Assembly: GCF_013410745.1 (NCBI RefSeq)
Contig: NZ_JACCFY010000001.1
Span: 434,001 to 498,000 of the forward strand
From: Nesterenkonia xinjiangensis
GTDB taxonomy: Bacteria; Actinomycetota; Actinomycetes; Actinomycetales; Micrococcaceae
Length of the DNA: 64,000 nt
Direction of reading: 5' to 3'
Shown here: positions 40,667-48,921 of the stretch, piece after piece
How the letters are laid out: every line of letters begins with the position of its first letter
Position numbering within the stretch: the stretch's first letter is position 1
Made by a program: the position numbers and the translations under genes
Notes under the pieces: generated by a model
The model's database searches: none
The model's input: only the letters and a program-made list of their open reading frames with translations
Told to the model about the DNA's origin: nothing

Positions 40667-42067
40667 TCAACTGCGGACGGTCGGCGCGTTGGAGTATTCA
40701 GCGTCCTTGGTCAGCTCGGCCACCAGCTTCTTGCGGCGCACCGCGTAGACCTCTTCGAGGCGAGCCTGGCGACGGGCCCGGCGGCGCTTGGTGGGCCAGG
40801 TGATGATCAGCGTGAGGATCGCCAGGATCGCGACCAGCCCGACCACGGCGATGCCCGCATCCATCCAGAACTGCTCCGGGTAGAGACGGATCAGCGTGGA
40901 CTCCGGGCTGAACGTCCACGTTCCGTCGGCGAAGAAGACGCGGTGGAAGGCTTCGAAGAACTGCTGCCAGCTCAGAATCGCGACGACGGCGGCCGCGGCG
41001 ATCAGCCCCAGGGTCACCCAGGCGCCGGCGAAGAAGCCGCGGGCCACTCCCCCCGGACGCCAACGCCGCAGCAGCAGAGCGAAGATGAGGACGAGCAGCA
41101 GCAGGACCAGCCCACCGCCCATGGCTGCCAGCATGACCACCTTGACATCGGTCATGTGGCTGACCTCTGCGTCGGTGAACAGCGCTTCCCCACCGGGGGC
41201 CAGCTCCGCCAGGTAGCGGGAGCCCGCAGCGTTGAAGAGGTAGTCCATGCCGTAGGAGCCGTAGAGCAGCCGGTCGGCGAGGTCGAAGCCGAAGGTGTCC
41301 TCCGGGAAGCCCGGCCTGTTGTAGGCGACCCAGAGGAACGCCGGAGAGGCCACCAGGCGGATCGCCGCCACGGTGACCAGCAACGGCACGAAGATCGCGA
41401 TGAGGACCTGCAGGAAGCGGGAGACTCCGCGCTTGTCCCGAGAGACCTCCTCATCGAGGTCGGCATCGGTGATGGCCTCACCGGAGTCGGTGCGAGAGAC
41501 AGGGCCCGCCACGGCGGCTGGTTCGTAAGGTCGGTAAGGTTCTTCCTCCTGGACGGCAGGAGCAGCCGAGGCTGCCGCTGGGGAGGTCTCCTTCGGGGAG
41601 CTCGCCGCAGAGATCGTCTCCGGGGAGTCAGCAGCGGCAGGGGAACCCGCCACCGGGGAGGCCGCCGTCGTCTTCGGCAGCGCGGTCGTGTCGGAGGTGG
41701 TGCCAGCTGCGGTGCTGGCGGTGGTGTCCGCAGCGGCGTCGTCGCCCGTGGCTGCGGCGCCGGCGGGCGCCGCCGTCCCCACTGCGGCGATGTCGCCAAG
41801 CGGGCGGGTCTCGTCCTGGGAGGGGCGCGGCACCGCTGTGGTGGCGTCCCCGTCTGCCGGGTCAGGGGTCACGGGCGGCGCCACGCCGCCCTGATCCTGA
41901 GGGGCCTCACCGGAGGTCTCCTGTGCCGAGGCCTCCTCGGCCTCCAGGTGATCCTCCGGGAAGTCCGGCTCGTCCTCAGCGAACTCACCGTAGTTGAGCC
42001 CCGACTCGAAGTCATTGCTGGCCCTGGCGGTCTCCTCGTTCTCGGACCGCTTCGAATTCGCGCTCAT
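40667..42067 (-). CDS. DUF1461/TIGR01906-type integral membrane protein
   Basis: About 466 residues from ATG 42067, with GGAG nine bases upstream; the longer frame lacks a ribosome binding site. The first 220 residues are acidic and then Ala/Ser/Thr/Pro-rich, probably disordered and cytoplasmic. The C-terminal half has four to five membrane segments: VLIAIFVPLLVTVAAIRLV, VVMLAAMGGGLVLLLLVLIF, ARGFFAGAWVTLGLIAAAAV and ILAILTLIITWP. Between the first two lies a loop, and STLIRLYPEQFWMD precedes the last, both seen in the TIGR01906 family. Function of the family is unknown. It ends in a strong hairpin at 40602-40648. Confidence 0.82.
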   Translation of the reverse strand: MSANSKRSENEETARASNDFESGLNYGEFAEDEPDFPEDHLEAEEASAQETSGEAPQDQGGVAPPVTPDPADGDATTAVPRPSQDETRPLGDIAAVGTAAPAGAAATGDDAAADTTASTAAGTTSDTTALPKTTAASPVAGSPAAADSPETISAASSPKETSPAAASAAPAVQEEEPYRPYEPAAVAGPVSRTDSGEAITDADLDEEVSRDKRGVSRFLQVLIAIFVPLLVTVAAIRLVASPAFLWVAYNRPGFPEDTFGFDLADRLLYGSYGMDYLFNAAGSRYLAELAPGGEALFTDAEVSHMTDVKVVMLAAMGGGLVLLLLVLIFALLLRRWRPGGVARGFFAGAWVTLGLIAAAAVVAILSWQQFFEAFHRVFFADGTWTFSPESTLIRLYPEQFWMDAGIAVVGLVAILAILTLIITWPTKRRRARRQARLEEVYAVRRKKLVAELTKDAEYSNAPTVRS

Positions 42068-42184
42068 GTTCGCCTCTCCACGCAGTGCTTTCCACTCTCG
42101 AGAGTACGGTCTCCCCGAGACAATTCCATGGAGACCTGCCGCAGAGTGTCGGAACACCGGGCCTACCGGGCCGGTATAGCCCTG

Positions 42185-43174
42185 TCAGGCCGTTAACTCG
42201 TGGGCGCCGGCGTCGTACCGGCCCAGATCGCCGGTGACACCTGCACGGTGGGCGCGCCCGCCCAGCACCAGGGTGTACACCCAGTAGGCGGCCAGCACGA
42301 CCGCGCCGATGAGGATCTTCAACCACGGGGGCAGCCCACTGGGCGTCACGAAGCCCTCCACGATCCCGGAGACCAGCAGCACGATCACCAGCCCGACGGC
42401 CACAGTGATCAGCCGCCGCCCCTCATAGGCCAAGGAGGTCAAGCGCCGCTGCTGTCCCGGCGCCACCCAGGCCCAGAAGATCCTCAGCCCGGCAGCCCCG
42501 GCGATGAAGATCGCCGTGATTTCCATCAGCCCGTGCGGCAGGATGTTCAGCCAGAAGACGTCGGCCGCACCCTGCTCAGCCATGATCCCTGCAGCGATGC
42601 CTATGCTCTGGGCATTGACAAACAGGATGAACGGCACCCAGACCCCAGACACTCCGAAGGCCACCTCCTGGGCAGCGATCCACGCGTTGTTCGTCCACAC
42701 CTGAGCCGCGAACGAGGAGTTCGGGTGCTCGGAGTAGTACTCCACAAACAGGGACTCCGCGAGCTCCTGGCGCTCAGCCTCCGGCATGAGCAGATCAAGC
42801 TGCGGATGGTGAGAGGTCCAGACCCCGTAGCCGACCGCCACGGCGATGAACGCCGCGCCCAGGATCAGGGTCAGCCAGCGGATCCGATAGAACGCCGCCG
42901 GCAGCGATTGCGCGAAGAAGTAGGCGATACCTTCGAAGACGTTGCCTCCGGAGCCTGTCAGCTGGGTGCGGGCCCGGCCCAGCCGGGCGGAGAGGCCCGC
43001 TGCGAGCGAGCCGCCGGGCTCCACAGCCTGGACCATGGACAGATGCGTGGAGGTGCGCTCATAGAGCCGCAGCAGCTCATCAGCCTCCCCCGCACTCAGG
43101 CGGCGGCGGTCGGAGAGCACCGCCAGGCGGTCCCACTCCGACTGATGCACGGCGACGAAGGCATCGATGTCCAC
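42185..43174 (-). CDS. SpoIIM/DUF95 (stage II sporulation M-like) membrane protein
   Basis: About 329 residues. GTG 43174 is chosen because VDIDAFVAVHQSEWDRLAVL is the usual N-terminus of the actinobacterial family; the longer frame runs into the preceding gene's stop. Membrane segments include LTLILGAAFIAVAVGYGVW, VWVPFILFVNAQSIGIAAGI, MEITAIFIAGAAGLRIFWAW and VGLVIVLLVSGIVEG. The conserved LPHGLMEITAIFIAG motif of the family is present. In non-sporulating actinobacteria this protein sits beside RDD proteins, as here, and its role is unknown. An imperfect hairpin just after the stop may end the transcript. Confidence 0.88.
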   Translation of the reverse strand: MDIDAFVAVHQSEWDRLAVLSDRRRLSAGEADELLRLYERTSTHLSMVQAVEPGGSLAAGLSARLGRARTQLTGSGGNVFEGIAYFFAQSLPAAFYRIRWLTLILGAAFIAVAVGYGVWTSHHPQLDLLMPEAERQELAESLFVEYYSEHPNSSFAAQVWTNNAWIAAQEVAFGVSGVWVPFILFVNAQSIGIAAGIMAEQGAADVFWLNILPHGLMEITAIFIAGAAGLRIFWAWVAPGQQRRLTSLAYEGRRLITVAVGLVIVLLVSGIVEGFVTPSGLPPWLKILIGAVVLAAYWVYTLVLGGRAHRAGVTGDLGRYDAGAHELTA

Positions 43175-43208
43175 AGCATCGAGACTATCGGACCACCACA
43201 ACTCCTCG

Positions 43209-44218
43209 TCAGCGGGGCCCGACTTCCACCCTCGTCTCGGGAAACATGACGTCCAGAACAGCGCCGGCCGCATCTCGCGGCGTTCCGGCCCAGGGAAAGT
43301 GGTGTCCCTGGATCTGCGGACTCGCGTTGATCTCGATGACGTTCATCTCGCCGCTGTGCCGCTCGACAGCCACGTCGAACCCAGCGCATCTCAACCCTGG
43401 CACAGCCTGCACACTGCGGGACACGAGCTCCCGGACCTGTCCCTTCAGCTCATCCGTGACATCGACGGCATCGCCGCCAGTGGCCAAGTTGGCTGATTCG
43501 CGGATCTGCACGTCCTCTCCTGATGCCGGAACGCTGTCCAGGGTGCGACCCTGGGAGACCAGGAATCCGCGGGCGACTCCATCCAACGAAATCTTCTTAT
43601 GGGCGATGCTCCGATCGGCGTTCTTCCGCTCCACGAGTTCAGCGATCGTTGAGACGCCGTCACCCTGCACGTTGGCCGGTCGACGGCAGGTGATGGCGAT
43701 GACGTCACCATCGACGACGAAAACTCGGTGGTCCCGCCCGGAGACCTGCTTCTCCACCAGGACGCTCTGGTGCCGGGCGGCCAGATCCCGGAACACCTGA
43801 GCAAGGGCCCCGCATCTCTGACACCCATGTGGACATCATTTCCCTGGCGGGCGTCCACAGGCTTGATCACCACCGGCGCGATCGACCGGGCCCAAGCCCA
43901 TGCCCGGTCAGCGTCTCCGACATCAAAGACACAGTTCTCCGGACATCCGACCCCTGCGTTGCGCAAGAGCCGACTGAGGACGTCCTTCTGCGACACGCAC
44001 CGTCGCGCCAGGCTGGAGTTCAACCCTGAATTACCTGCGTACCACCGATGCTCCGTGGCGCCGTGGCGCAGGTAGATGCTCTTTCTGTCTGGCTTGCCGA
44101 AAACCTCGATGCCACGTGCGATCGCCGACGCCACCATCACCACGTTGTTCCAGGCCGACGGGTTGAAACCCTGCTGCTCCATGATGTGTTGCGCAGCTTG
44201 ATAGTCGGGTGAAGCCAC
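43209..44218 (-). pseudogene. Frameshifted ATP-grasp ligase gene
   Basis: Two overlapping frames together give one ATP-grasp protein of about 335 residues. The first (from GTG 44218, with AGGAGG upstream) runs through SLARRCVSQKDVLSRLLRNA and the lysine strand APVVIKPVDARQGNDVHMGV. It leaves frame near 43805-43813, where the minus strand reads GCGGGGCCC. One extra G would join it to ALAQVFRDLAARHQSVLVEK in the second frame, which continues to the metal-binding VIEINASPQI and ends at 43209. It resembles the ligases at 12973 and 20367. The intact start signal argues for a recent loss, a sequencing error, or phase variation in a G run. Confidence 0.8.
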
Positions 44219-44411
44219 GATCAGCCTCCTGATGTCATCGACAAACCTGGCACGAGACCGTGCATAGACTCTGCGACAGGGACCGGACGAACTTCTGATC
44301 CGACATTGACGCTAGGCACCCGACCTGATGGCTGCCTTTATGGCAGGTGGAAGCACCCTGCCCGAGCCGAAGAAGAGTGAACGGCGAAGATCGCTTCAGT
44401 ACAGTGGACCC

Positions 44412-45230
44412 ATGCGCACCGTGATCACCGGCGAGGCCGTCCAGCTTGAGCTTCCCGCGGCCTCCGTGGTGGTGCGTGGCACGTCGCTGCTGATCGATCT
44501 CGCCCTGTACGTGCTGATCTACATCGGCATCCAGCTGCTCTTCGGCTACTACTCGGGCCAGATCCTCCAGACCATGGACCCCGCCATGTACGCGGCCTTC
44601 AGCCTCAGCACCCTGGTCTTGTGCTTCGTGATCCTGCCCATCGTCATCGAGACGCTCTCCCGGGGGCGCTCGCTGGGCCGGCTCATCATGGGGGTCCGCA
44701 TCGTCCGCGACGACGGCGGCACCGTCCGCATGCGCCACGCCCTGATCCGCGGCCTGGTCGGCTTTCCGGAGATCTTCATCACCCTGGGGGTGCTGCCGCT
44801 GTTCTGCGGCATGCTCAACGCCCGCGGCAAACGGCTGGGCGACATGGCCGCCGGCACCTACGGGATCCTGGTCCGCCAGCCGAAGGTCAGGCCGATGATG
44901 CTGCCGGTGCCGCAGCACCTGACCTCCTGGACCCAGATCGCGGACCTGGGCCGAATCCCCGACCGTCTCGCGCTGCGCCTCTCCCGGCTGCTGCGCCGGA
45001 TGGAGACAACCGGCCGAGGCGACAACATCGCCGTGCTGCACCGCACCGCCGAACAGCTCGCTGAAGAGCTGCGTCCGCATATCTCCCCTCCTCCGCCACC
45101 GGCGACCTCCCTGGAGTTCCTCACCGCCGTGATGGCCGAGCGGCGCAACCGCGAGTACCGCCGGATGCGCCGACAGCAGGACCGCACCGCAGAGCTCGGA
45201 CGGCGGCTGCACACCCTGCCCTACTCCTGA
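44412..45230 (+). CDS. RDD family membrane protein
   Basis: About 272 residues from ATG 44412. The N-terminal domain has the RDD pattern: R-G-T then LLIDLALYVLIYIGIQLLF, a second span LSTLVLCFVILPIVIETL, the GRSLGRLIMGVRIVRDDGG loop, and ARGKRLGDMAAGTY. The C-terminal 100 residues are charged and cytoplasmic. Family role is unclear; it may be a transporter or envelope protein. TACAGT at 44400-44405 lies six bases before the ATG, consistent with a -10 box and leaderless transcript. It is divergent from the broken ATP-grasp gene and faces the SpoIIM gene's neighbourhood, a usual pairing. The stop falls inside a 17-bp repeat shared with 46930-46946. Confidence 0.88.
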   Translation: MRTVITGEAVQLELPAASVVVRGTSLLIDLALYVLIYIGIQLLFGYYSGQILQTMDPAMYAAFSLSTLVLCFVILPIVIETLSRGRSLGRLIMGVRIVRDDGGTVRMRHALIRGLVGFPEIFITLGVLPLFCGMLNARGKRLGDMAAGTYGILVRQPKVRPMMLPVPQHLTSWTQIADLGRIPDRLALRLSRLLRRMETTGRGDNIAVLHRTAEQLAEELRPHISPPPPPATSLEFLTAVMAERRNREYRRMRRQQDRTAELGRRLHTLPYS

Positions 45231-45239
45231 GTGACCTGA
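45223..45239 (+). repeat. Left copy of direct repeat flanking the AbiE module
   Basis: ACTCCTGAGTGACCTGA, identical to 46930-46946. The copy includes the last codon bases and stop of the RDD gene. The pair brackets the abiE genes exactly, as expected for a duplicated target or attachment site left by insertion. Confidence 0.65.
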
Positions 45240-45331
45240 CGGCGGAAAGGTTTGCCCACCACGGTGCTCCACCACTCATCCTTCTCGATCCAGTCACCAC
45301 GAAGCCGATCTCTGCTGAGGGCTTGCCAGCA

Positions 45332-46234
45332 TCATCGGTCAAGCTCCCAGACCTGGCGGGATGGGTTCCAGTGAGCCCCATCGGCGCTGCGATCCAGCAC
45401 CGGCTCTGCAAAGCCCAGATAGCGGGCGAAGAGCTCTGCGAAGCGCTCAGGAGTCGTCGAGTGAAGCCGTTGTTTGCGCCGCCAGATCTCCCATTTCCTC
45501 TGCGCCAGCTCCGGCATTGTCACTGACAGGGGATGAAGGGACTGAAGCACGACCTGCCGGTGGTGCGCGACGACGTCGATGGCGGCCCGCTGCTCGGAAT
45601 AGTCGATGTACCGTGAACTCGTCAGCGCGACGACGTCGACGAAATCCCGCCAGCGGGTGTTCTGCTCGCCCCGATCGAGAGCCGTGACGATCTTCTCCGC
45701 AAGCACCATATGATCTGGGTACCCCCGCAGCCGCAGTGTCCCGCCCAGCAGAAGCGGAATCGTCGCGTCGGTGGGCGCGGGCCAGATGGGATCGCCGAAG
45801 TTCACATCGACGTGCAACGGTATGCGTGCCTGGGCCAGGCGTGCGAGGACTTTGACGCGAACGCCGGTGTACTCAGCGTGATCCCGGATCGCTTCACTCG
45901 TCAGGGAGCCGGACTCGAAGGAAAGCCCATCGTCTGCGGGCCTGGCGATGACGGCACGAATGCGCTCTTCGACTTCAGTGACGTTGTTCGGGAATCCTGC
46001 TGTGGCGAGGTCGATGTCCCGAGTAGGGCGGCGTGCGGCGAAAGCGGCCATCAGCACGCCGCCCTTGAGCACGAAGTCCGAGGCCAGGTCCGAGGCGGCA
46101 AGTCGGACGAGAAATCCTTCGAGCCCGTACAAGGTGAAGTACTCGGCCGGATCACGGCCGTCTCGACGTGCGAGGTTTCGAAGATCGTTGTACACCTGCC
46201 CTTCGCGGGTGTCCCGAGTGGGCCCCGGCGTCAC
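45332..46234 (-). CDS. abiEii: AbiEii-type nucleotidyltransferase toxin
   Basis: About 300 residues from GTG 46234, overlapping the antitoxin stop by GTGA. It has the nucleotidyltransferase core of AbiEii/MenT-like toxins: FVLKGGVLMAAF, then TRDIDLATAGFP with the D-x-D metal pair, followed by the VKVLARLA and LHVDVNFGDP strands and the MVLAEKIVTALDRGEQNTRWRDFVDV helix. The type IV toxin stalls growth, by transferring nucleotides to an RNA target in studied relatives, and gives phage abortive infection. The full ORF extends further 5' but that region overlaps the antitoxin gene. Confidence 0.9.
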   Translation of the reverse strand: MTPGPTRDTREGQVYNDLRNLARRDGRDPAEYFTLYGLEGFLVRLAASDLASDFVLKGGVLMAAFAARRPTRDIDLATAGFPNNVTEVEERIRAVIARPADDGLSFESGSLTSEAIRDHAEYTGVRVKVLARLAQARIPLHVDVNFGDPIWPAPTDATIPLLLGGTLRLRGYPDHMVLAEKIVTALDRGEQNTRWRDFVDVVALTSSRYIDYSEQRAAIDVVAHHRQVVLQSLHPLSVTMPELAQRKWEIWRRKQRLHSTTPERFAELFARYLGFAEPVLDRSADGAHWNPSRQVWELDR

Positions 46235-46809
46235 AGCAGCACCTCGAGCGCAAGACGCAGCTGCGCGTGAGCCTTGGGGAAATGCGCGCTCACCGACAGC
46301 AGCGCTGCCGGAGAAGAGCTGCTGCGGCGCAACCACCGCCGAAGCGCTTCGTAGGCCACGTCACTGCCTTCACGATGCCTGAGGCGGAAGCAATCGACGA
46401 TCGTACGCTCGGCGGAGTAGATGCCGACGGTCACACCACCGGTGATCTCTGTGGTTTCTCGACCGAGGGAGAAAGTTTTCGCGTCGAAGCTATGCCAGAT
46501 CACATGGTCGAATCCCGCAGGCTGACGAGTACCGCGAGGGATGGCTATGTCACTGCCGAAGGGAATCGAGTCAGTCAGATCATGATGAGTCAGCGCGCTG
46601 GTGAGGCACATGGCGGCCTCCGGTCGCACCGTTGCCACCGCGGCCAAGGAGGCGAAGAACGGGTCGATTGAGTCCGGCCGCAGATAGACGCCGCGGCCGA
46701 TCCGCTCGATCTCCCCTGCTGCGATGAGGTCGTACACCTGATCCTTGCGCAGGCCCGTTGCTCGTGCCTGTTCGAGAGTGAACACTGGTGCCAGGTCGAT
46801 CACGGCCAT
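46231..46809 (-). CDS. abiEi: AbiEi-type antitoxin and autorepressor
   Basis: A 192-residue protein. N-terminal winged-helix region (FTLEQARATGLRKDQVYDLIAAGEIERIGRGVYLRP) and C-terminal AbiEi domain with CLTSALTHHDLTD, AERTIVDCFRLR and YEALRRWLRR. In the family the N-terminal domain binds the operon promoter and the C-terminal domain counters the toxin without direct binding. The ATG at 46809 is behind AGGAGG five bases away. A 13-bp inverted repeat directly upstream fits the known autoregulation of AbiEi. Short module between chromosomal RDD and Trm112 genes. Confidence 0.9.
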   Translation of the reverse strand: MAVIDLAPVFTLEQARATGLRKDQVYDLIAAGEIERIGRGVYLRPDSIDPFFASLAAVATVRPEAAMCLTSALTHHDLTDSIPFGSDIAIPRGTRQPAGFDHVIWHSFDAKTFSLGRETTEITGGVTVGIYSAERTIVDCFRLRHREGSDVAYEALRRWLRRSSSSPAALLSVSAHFPKAHAQLRLALEVLL

Positions 46810-46818
46810 CGCACCCTC

Positions 46819-46857
46819 CTAACTGTTTACACATATAGCGTATCTGTTGACGGTTAG
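46819..46857 (-). promoter_or_regulatory. AbiEi operator: imperfect inverted repeat in the abiE promoter
   Basis: CTAACTGTTTACA (46819-46831) and TGTTGACGGTTAG (46845-46857) are imperfect inverted copies, 10 of 13 matching, separated by 13 AT-rich bases that contain a -10-like TATA segment. The repeat ends within the ribosome binding site region of abiEi. AbiEi proteins repress their own operon by binding such paired arms. Confidence 0.7.
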
Positions 46858-46929
46858 GAAAAGAAGCTGGAGCACTCCGCTGCGACTCGGCCGTCGGTTG
46901 CACACGCTTCCGCACTGCTGAGCGACCTG

Positions 46930-46946
46930 ACTCCTGAGTGACCTGA
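46930..46946 (+). repeat. Right copy of direct repeat flanking the AbiE module
   Basis: ACTCCTGAGTGACCTGA, identical to 45223-45239. It is immediately preceded by a diverged third copy (46915-46930, CTGCTGAGCGACCTGA), giving a short tandem on this side. Lies upstream of the Trm112 gene promoter. Confidence 0.65.
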
Positions 46947-46996
46947 GGTGACGCCACCGGGGCCTTGCGTCAGCGCCCCGCGATAGGCTGTGATTC

Positions 46997-47206
46997 ATGC
47001 CCAGTGCGCCCCAGACGAACGTCATCTCCCCCGACGTCCTCGAGATCCTGCGCTGTCCTGTCACGGCTTCCGCGCTGCGCCAGGACGGCGACTTCCTGGT
47101 CTCCGTCAGCGATGACACCATCCGCTATCCCATCGAGCACGGCGTGCCGCGGCTGCTGGCCGACGCCGCCTCCCGCGACACTCCCGAGGAGACCCCCACC
47201 CCATGA
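46997..47206 (+). CDS. Trm112-like (UPF0434) zinc-ribbon-type protein
   Basis: A 69-residue protein: [17 protein letters not shown], then a short beta region and [15 protein letters not shown], matching the bacterial Trm112/UPF0434 family. Only one of the usual cysteines is visible, so zinc binding is unlikely. Trm112 proteins activate methyltransferases; here it overlaps the adenosylhomocysteinase gene by ATGA, which removes the methyltransferase product, a fitting link. TAGGCT at 46984-46989 lies seven bases before the ATG, so the transcript is probably leaderless. Confidence 0.85.
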   Translation: MPSAPQTNVISPDVLEILRCPVTASALRQDGDFLVSVSDDTIRYPIEHGVPRLLADAASRDTPEETPTP

Positions 47207-48678
47207 GCTTCGACCACAAGATCGCCGACATCTCCCTGCATGAGGCCGGCCGGCACCAGATCCGCCTCGCCGAACACGAGATGCCCGGCCTGATGGCGCT
47301 GCGCGAGGAGTACGGCGAGTCCCAGCCGCTGGCCGGGGCCCGCATCGCCGGCTCCCTGCACATGACCGTGCAGACCGCCGTGCTGATCGAGACCCTCACC
47401 GCACTGGGCGCCGAGGTCCGCTGGGCCTCCTGCAACATCTTCTCCACCCAGGACGAGGCCGCGGCCGCCGTCGTCGTCGGCACCGGCACGCCGGAGGACC
47501 CGCAGGGCGTGCCGGTCTTCGCCTGGAAGAACGAGACGCTGGAGGAGTACTGGTGGACCGCCTCGCAGATCTTCGCCTGGCCCGGCGTGGATGAGGACCC
47601 CACCAAGGGCGCCAACATCATCCTCGACGACGGCGGCGACGCCACCATGCTGGTCCACAAGGGCGTGGAGTTCGAGGCCGCCGGTGCCGTCCCCTCGGCA
47701 GGTGAAGAGGACCCGGAGGAGTACCGCATCGTCCTGGAGACCCTTCGCAAGTCCCTGGGCGAGAACCCGCAGCGGTGGACCGGAGTGGCACAGAACCTGC
47801 TCGGCGTCACCGAGGAGACCACCACCGGTGTAAACCGGCTCTACCAGCTGGCCCGCGAGGACTCGCTGCTGTTCCCAGCGATCAACGTCAACGACTCGGT
47901 CACCAAGTCCAAGTTCGACAACAAGTACGGCATCCGCCACTCGCTGCCCGACGGCATCATGCGCGCCACCGATGTGCTCATCGGTGGCAAGGTCGCCGTC
48001 GTGTGCGGCTACGGCGACGTCGGCAAGGGTGCTGCGGAGGCGCTGCGCGGGCAGGGTGCGCGCGTGATCATCACCGAGATCGACCCCATCATCGCCCTGC
48101 AGGCCGCGATGGACGGGTACCAGGTGGCCACCTTGGACGAGGTCATCGACCAGGGCGACATCTTCATCACCACTACCGGCGGTAAGGACATCATCTCCGC
48201 CGCGGACATGCAGAAGATGAAGAACAAGGCCATCGTGGGCAATGTGGGCCACTTCGACAACGAGATCGACATCGCTGGCCTGGCCGCGATCCCCGGCGTG
48301 GAAAAGATCGAGATCAAGCCCCAGGTCCACGAGTGGGTGTTCCCCGACAGCAAGGGGAAATCCATCATCGTGCTCTCAGAGGGTCGCCTGCTGAACCTGG
48401 GCAACGCCACCGGCCACCCCAGCTTCGTGATGAGCGCGAGCTTCGCCAACCAGGTGATCGCCCAGATCGAGATCTTCGCGAAGTCCCACAAGACCCACGC
48501 CGGCGAGGACGTGTACCAGAACGCGGTGTACACGCTGCCGAAGGTCCTCGATGAGAAGGTCGCCAGGCTGCACCTGCCGGCCCTGGGCGTGAAGCTCACC
48601 GAACTGAGCAAGGACCAGGCCGACTATCTCGGCCTCGATGTCGCCGGCCCGTACAAGCCGGAGCACTACCGCTACTGA
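47203..48678 (+). CDS. ahcY: Adenosylhomocysteinase
   Basis: A 491-residue enzyme that hydrolyses S-adenosylhomocysteine to adenosine and homocysteine using tightly bound NAD+, keeping methylation going. Seen: [28 protein letters not shown]-terminus split around the usual substrate residues, the [15 protein letters not shown] loop with catalytic Lys/Asp, [10 protein letters not shown] dinucleotide motif, [18 protein letters not shown], and the C-terminal PYKPEHYRY that reaches into the neighbouring subunit. Length matches the family. It is followed by a strong inverted repeat. Confidence 0.97.
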   Translation: MSFDHKIADISLHEAGRHQIRLAEHEMPGLMALREEYGESQPLAGARIAGSLHMTVQTAVLIETLTALGAEVRWASCNIFSTQDEAAAAVVVGTGTPEDPQGVPVFAWKNETLEEYWWTASQIFAWPGVDEDPTKGANIILDDGGDATMLVHKGVEFEAAGAVPSAGEEDPEEYRIVLETLRKSLGENPQRWTGVAQNLLGVTEETTTGVNRLYQLAREDSLLFPAINVNDSVTKSKFDNKYGIRHSLPDGIMRATDVLIGGKVAVVCGYGDVGKGAAEALRGQGARVIITEIDPIIALQAAMDGYQVATLDEVIDQGDIFITTTGGKDIISAADMQKMKNKAIVGNVGHFDNEIDIAGLAAIPGVEKIEIKPQVHEWVFPDSKGKSIIVLSEGRLLNLGNATGHPSFVMSASFANQVIAQIEIFAKSHKTHAGEDVYQNAVYTLPKVLDEKVARLHLPALGVKLTELSKDQADYLGLDVAGPYKPEHYRY

Positions 48679-48693
48679 GCCACACTCAGGCCC

Positions 48694-48752
48694 ACGGCAC
48701 AGGGCCCGTTCCGAGCACACCATCAGGGTGATCGGGACGGGCCCTGTGCCGT
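48694..48752 (+). terminator. Hairpin terminator after ahcY
   Basis: A perfect 16-bp inverted repeat, arms 48694-48709 (ACGGCACAGGGCCCGT) and 48737-48752, separated by 27 bases. It begins 15 bases after the ahcY stop. No U tract. Confidence 0.75.
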
Positions 48753-48855
48753 CTGCAGGAGCGGCGCCCAGCACCCCAGCGCTGCAGACAGCTGTTTCCT
48801 TCTGCGTCGCAAACCCGCCAGGATTGGGTCGACGAACATGCCCACACAAAGAGCT

Positions 48856-48887
48856 GCCCCCGCGGTTCATAGGAGAACCACGGAGGC
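48856..48887 (-). terminator. Hairpin terminator of the vWA surface-protein gene
   Basis: On the minus strand, arms 48887-48875 and 48868-48856 pair over 13 positions, two of them G-U, with a six-base loop. It starts 35 bases after the stop of 48922-51645. Between it and the ahcY terminator the convergent gap 48753-48855 shows no gene. Confidence 0.65.
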
Positions 48888-48921
48888 GGCTCCCGATGGG
48901 TCACAAGACCTCCTACATCGG

